Positions 59,482 to 64,000 of a stretch of DNA of 64,000 nt are shown here, in pieces. This stretch comes from Utricularia gibba. Taxonomy: Eukaryota > Streptophyta > Magnoliopsida > Lamiales > Lentibulariaceae. The notes below the pieces were generated by a model. That model did no database searches and was not told the origin of the DNA. It saw only the letters and a program-made list of their open reading frames with translations. A program made the translations under genes and the position numbers. Within the stretch, counting starts at the first letter, position 1; every line of letters starts with the position of its first letter. Location: positions 1,240,001 through 1,304,000 of the forward strand of contig NEEC01000012.1 in assembly GCA_002189035.1 (NCBI GenBank), in the 5' to 3' direction.

Positions 59482-62437
59482 ATGGTACATTCGATGGTAG
59501 AAAGAGCGACCAGCAGTTTGCTGATCGGCCCAGATTGGGCTATGAACCTGGAGATTTGTGATGTCTGTAACCATGATCCTGGGCAAGTTGCATCTTCGTT
59601 TCCTTGTTTATAGATTTATGTTCTTTTCCTACTATTGAAGGTTCGTTTTGATTTGTACAGCCAGGCAAAAGATGTTGTCAAGAGTATCAAGAAGCGAGTA
59701 CGTAGCAAAAACCCGAAAGTCCAGCTTCTAGCCTTGACAGTGAGCCCGGGTTCCATGTCTAACTTACATTGTATATTGAATGAGTAAAAAGCTTCAAGTA
59801 CTTATCATGCTCACGCATTTCTGGAAAGTTAACCAAATTCATTCGACGCTAGATGTTTTTCTATCTTTGGTGATTTGTTTCCATCAAGAAATACGTGTAA
59901 ATTCTGTTATAGTAAGGGGTATTTGATAAGGATGCCACAGAGGAGGATAGCCCATTTTTATGAAAAGTGATAGATTTGTTCGAGCATTAGCGGTTTGAGT
60001 CCCACTGATGATACTTTTGGTAGCATGCCGATGGCCAAAAAAAAAAAAAAGAAAAAAATGAATGACTTCCTAACTGTGCTGTTTTGAATAGTGATTCTAT
60101 TGTCAACAAAAAGTACACGGTTGTTTAACATAGTTCTTTTTGTAGCTATTGGAGACTGTTGTGAACAACGGTGGTGATATTGTTCATATGCTTGTTGCTG
60201 AGAAAGATTTACCTTATGAGATAATTAAAATCCTGAAAAAGAAGGTACTGAATACTGCCTTGTGTTGGTTCACACTCAGGACTACTTGCTGCTCCTTCCG
60301 GTAAAATAACATCTTTTTTACAGCCAGATTCTCAGGTTAGAGAGAAGATCTTGGCAATAATTGATACCTGGAAAACAAAATTTGGTGGACCAATGAGTAA
60401 ACACCCACAATACCTTGCTGCATACCATGAGATATTGGTATGTCATGCAACCATCAGCCTAATGTCTTCGTTTGTGAATTTTCTGCCTCGTATCTTTCTG
60501 GTTAATATCCCTTCATCTGTTTCCATGTCTACATTTTAATCAGCGTCTTGGACCTGTTTTTACTCGAAGATCCGAAATATCAACTCCAATTTTTAAACCT
60601 CCACAAGCTCCACAAATGTCTTCATTCTCCAAACATCCTTCTAAATCAGAATCTAATGAAGTTGGCTCGTCTGCAGAAGACGAGTTTCCAACTTTGAGGT
60701 AGAGTTTCCTGCTTCTTGCAAAAACCGCCGCTTCATATATTGTACTCTATAATTTATTAAGATTTACCTGATATTTGCATTGTTTTTCTGTAGTTTGACC
60801 GAGATTCAAAATGCACGTGGTGTTATGGACGTACTTGCTGAAATGCTTCTCGCTTCAAATCCTGATAACGTACAGGTATTATCAGATCAGTGTTTAAATC
60901 TTTCGTCCTTGTATTCAGAACTTCTACAGCTATGAAATGACAACAGTTCAATTAAGTTTATCTCTGGGATATTATTAACTTGTGATTTGCACCGCAGAGC
61001 CTCAAGCAAGAAGTTTTTGTCGATCTAGTGGAACAGTGCCGCAAGTACAAGCATAGAGTGGTTCATCTTGTTAACTCCACTGCGTAAGCATTCTCTATTA
61101 TAACTATATTTCCTTATTGCAAGGCCAAGTTGAACACATTGAAAAATGTATGCATGTAGCTCGGGTGAATTTCTAATCATCATGCACGCTTGCTGATGCA
61201 GAGATGAATCACTACTATGTCAAGGCCTGGCACTAAATGATGACTTGCAGCGCCTACTGGAAAAACACGAAGCTCTTGCCGCTGCAGCCAGATCGAGAGA
61301 ATCTGAACCTGATTTACCTTTGGTCAAATTTGATGCTCCTCTTATTGACACCAGTGATGAGAACCTGAATGAAGGGTATTTCTGATCCTTTGATATTCAT
61401 CTTAGTGCTGCGCCTCTGCACATTTTGGTTTCAATATTTTACGGTCGCATAAATAATCATCTGAGGCTCAGATTTAATGTTCAGGTATACGATAAGTGAT
61501 ACCTTCAAGACAGAACTTCTTCTCCCTGCTCCTTTAGAAAACAGTGCTCAAACCGTAGTTCCTGCAGCTAATATTGATCTTTTGAGTGGATATGGCAAAG
61601 AATCACTCGAAGAAAATTCTGTAGCTCTAGTTCCTGTTGGGCCAACCCAGCCATCTACACCTGTTTCACCTCATAAAAACGCTCTATCCTTGGTTGTTTC
61701 AATTCCACAGAGCAGTGCATCGTTCGGTCAAGTATATCAGTGGCCAACTCGCAGCATTCCTTAGGTTCCCATGCTCAAATAACCTTTTTATTTTCAGGGT
61801 TCTGGTTCCCCTTGGAGTTCTCATATGATAGAGCAGCAGCACCAGGGGTCACCTATTTGTGGTTGATTTCTATCCTCTACTCTTGATTTACTTGGCTCCC
61901 TCTGCTTTAAATATTCTAAAAATATTAAGAAAAGTTGCTAATGGTGACCTGTAATTAGGTGGTCAAAACGCTCTTGCTCTTCCACCTCCACCATGGGAAA
62001 TTCAACTGGACAGCAGTAACGGCCATGCTCAGCAAGTTCATGTCACAGTGACTCAAGTAGTCATCAATCAATCCCCTCCACAGTCTCCAAGCTCCATGAT
62101 GAACGATCAGCCAACCGGAATATACGGCCAACCGAATGCTACAAACACCGCCAGCCATTCCCTCTTTCCCGGTTACCACGAAATGCCACCGGCTCCGTAT
62201 CCTCCTCTCCAACTACAAACCGAACAGATGGGGGATTATAGTTGTATGTACCCCAGGCATGGGCAAATCTATGGCTACAACCATCCAAACGTACAGTTTA
62301 TTGAGCGAGGGAGAAGCATGGATAAAGCATCAGTAACTGCTCCGAGAAAGAGGACTGATGACAAGCTGTTTGGTGACCTTGTTGACCTCTCCAAGTTCAG
62401 GCCAACTACCCCGAGTAGAACTAATGGGAGCATTTGA
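59482..62437 (+). CDS. TOM1-like (TOL) VHS-GAT protein, eleven exons
   Basis: Ubiquitin-binding adaptor that in plants acts at an early step of the ESCRT route, sorting ubiquitinated plasma-membrane proteins to the vacuole. Exons: 59482-59582, 59661-59739, 60146-60244, 60324-60437, 60544-60698, 60794-60875, 60998-61083, 61202-61375, 61485-61731, 61798-61861, 61959-62437. All phases agree and give 559 residues with no stop. VHS domain, residues 1 to about 135: MVERATSSLLIGPDWAMNLE, NPKVQLLALTLLETVV, YPQ-type PQYLAAYHEIL. GAT domain, about 185-275: LTEIQNARGVMDVLAEML, LVEQCRKYKHRVVHLVNST, LLCQGLALNDDLQRLL. The C-terminal third is Pro/Gln/Ser-rich (LALPPPPWEIQ). Intron 1 uses a GC donor (GG|GCAAGT) with a normal acceptor; the other ten are GT-AG. 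Which TOL paralogue it is cannot be said from sequence alone. Confidence 0.95.
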
Positions 62438-62710
62438 ACTGCCAAACACACCTTTGAATCTTTGACTCATGTATTCTGAACATGTGTTTACAGACATCCA
62501 ATAAATTATATTTGCTGATTTTAGAGATCCCCTCATGTTATTTGACAAGGTTATAATCTTCTAACTGATAAAAGAAAGCAAGGATTCCATCTGTTATTTA
62601 ACAGCGCAGTCTACAAACACTGATCTTACAAAAACCACTGGCTCTTATTATACCACATGAATATGGGAATGGGGATGTCTTCTTACCATCCATGAACTCC
62701 AAAGCTGCCA

Positions 62711-63320
62711 CTATAACTTGGCCTGCTGTCTCAGCATCCCAATGAAGCAGAATACAGTAACTCTAGATGAAGCGATTAAGGTCCTCGTCTCAGGATTTGG
62801 ATTATCCGGATCATCTTCTTTCATGATGCGCACATCCCACACCTGATGAATAAAACAACAGGTTGTGCGTCATCATCCAAGATGATAGAGCAACACTACT
62901 CATCAAATGTGTTATTTACATGAATGGACTTGCCCATGGTCACTGGGGTAGCCTCCGCCACTATGTAATCCCCTGGCTTAGCAGACTTGAGATGGTTGAT
63001 GCTAAGCTGCACTCCTGCTACTCTGTTACCACCCGTAGCAACGGAAGCTCCGATGCTAGCGACACCCTCAGCTATCATGGCCGACAGACCTCCATGAAGA
63101 ACACCAAATGGCTGCTCAAACATTTCACATATAAATTTGGTTTCACTACTTCATGAGCTAAACTGCAATCAGGCAGCAAGAAACTCACCTGACAGCACCT
63201 TGGAGTGATGAGAAGGTGACCAGAGACTTTTTCATGTGAAACTTCATCAAATTCAAACCCAAATGTACTCAATGGAGCATCCAGTTGGCTACTATCGAAT
63301 TTCACGGATGTTTCACTCAT
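62711..63320 (-). CDS. DHNAT: 1,4-dihydroxy-2-naphthoyl-CoA thioesterase, three exons
   Basis: Hot-dog-fold thioesterase that releases 1,4-dihydroxy-2-naphthoate from its CoA ester, a peroxisomal step in phylloquinone (vitamin K1) synthesis. Minus-strand exons: 63320-63189, 63111-62920, 62842-62711, all phase 0 with GT-AG sites, giving 151 residues. Signatures: LSTFGFEFDEVSHEKVSGHL, PFGVLHGGLSAMIAEGVAS (hot-dog HGG with the catalytic acid in the following helix), GVQLSINHLKSAKPGD, VAEATPVTMGKSIHV, and IASSRVTVF in exon 3. The C-terminus is AKL, a type 1 peroxisomal targeting signal. It is convergent with the TOL gene, the stop codons lying about 270 bp apart. No lesion is seen. Confidence 0.93.
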
Positions 63321-64000
63321 AGTACTTTTGTCTTTTCAGTAGATTCACCTTATCCCTTCTTTGGTTCAGATGAAGATGCTTCCCCGGTGAGATATGAAAG
63401 CTACAAAAGAGTCAATCTTAGGAATGATAACAACATAAATCCCTCCAATCAAATGAGGTGACTACACTAACATTTAAGCACAAATAAGATAGCCAAGTAC
63501 GCCCGAGCATCCACAGGGACAAAGATGACACGAAAATGAATTAAATAATTTTCCTCTGCAAAAGCAGGGCATATGGATGTAGAATATAAACCAAACGAAA
63601 CGCGAAACAAGTTGCATTCAGAGCAAATCGAAACAACAGGCTAATGATCTCGCCCAACGAACGAAATTCCCCAGACACCGACAACGCTAAAACGACTTCT
63701 AAACAGATAAAAATAACCCACATAAAATAATCCATGAAAACCAACAGAGCCAGTAACAAGCCCAGATCAAATCATAGTGTAAAAGAAAGGGAAACCTTCT
63801 TTAGGCGAAAGCGAACATCAAACCACTCAATTCGGAGAATTTATATTGACGAGCTCTTCTTACAGTGCGAATCCCAAAGAAGATGAGAATTTGCCAGAGG
63901 AACAAGTGTATTGGTTGGCGGCGCCACGCCAGGCCACCTACTTGTCTTTCAACGACTACTAGTCCATTGTCACATCAATGCCTTTGATCATCCGATTGCC
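63321..64000 (-). promoter_or_regulatory. Upstream region of the thioesterase gene, probably with a 5' UTR intron
   Basis: On the minus strand a GC-richer segment at about 63960-63800 ends with a possible donor (AAAGAAG|GTTTCC). AT-rich DNA follows, with possible acceptors just before the start codon, the pattern of a leader exon and 5' UTR intron. No open frame with a known product is present. Confidence 0.4.

Noticed and set aside
1-64000. A new multi-gene biological system, biosynthetic cluster or CRISPR-like array
   Set aside because: The four ordinary genes are functionally unrelated, and the rest is explained by known transposon families, plastid insertions and gene remnants; no regular spaced repeat array was seen.

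Overview
This is nuclear DNA of a flowering plant. The genes have GT-AG introns with strongly plant-like products, the intergenic space is AT-rich, the LTR retrotransposons carry the plant initiator-Met tRNA primer site TGGTATCAGAGC, and there are decayed fragments of plastid genes. I cannot name the species.

Four ordinary genes can be modelled. (1) Positions 8-2025, plus strand: a folate-biopterin transporter (FBT/BT1 family) whose start lies left of the window. (2) 21308-19138, minus: an apparently intact six-exon CCD8, the plastid carotenoid cleavage dioxygenase of strigolactone synthesis. (3) 59482-62437, plus: an eleven-exon TOM1-like (TOL) VHS-GAT protein of the ESCRT pathway, with a GC-AG first intron. 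(4) 63320-62711, minus: a three-exon 1,4-dihydroxy-2-naphthoyl-CoA thioesterase of phylloquinone synthesis, ending in the peroxisomal signal AKL. Genes 3 and 4 are tail to tail. The four are not functionally linked.

Nearly everything else is mobile DNA or decay. Region 3.07-12.05 kb is a broken Myb/SANT-like (PIF/Harbinger ORF1-type) gene split by a Ty1/copia element, whose 3' LTR is itself split by a small chromodomain Ty3/gypsy element. Region 12.79-16.17 kb holds the two ends of a PIG-T (GPI transamidase subunit) pseudogene separated by about 2.4 kb of repeat-like DNA. A decayed Harbinger transposase follows at 16.98-18.01 kb. Region 21.4-39.9 kb is gene-poor: a 623-bp non-autonomous hAT element with an 8-bp target duplication, a plastid ycf1 fragment, a GC-rich tandem duplication, LTR-like relics, and a second Harbinger transposase facing an ORF1-type remnant.

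Region 39.93-52.80 kb is a copia element holding two further copia elements, one in each orientation, each bounded by a perfect 5-bp target duplication, plus a small extra insert of unknown origin. Next to it lies about 1.3 kb of decayed plastid rpoC2, then a hAT transposase relic (54.4-57.9 kb) split by about 1 kb of unassigned sequence, then a Tourist-like MITE at 58.28-58.53 kb.

I see no sign of a new multi-gene system. The most informative content is the insertion history, the gene remnants, and two unusual splice junctions (FBT intron 1 and TOL intron 1).
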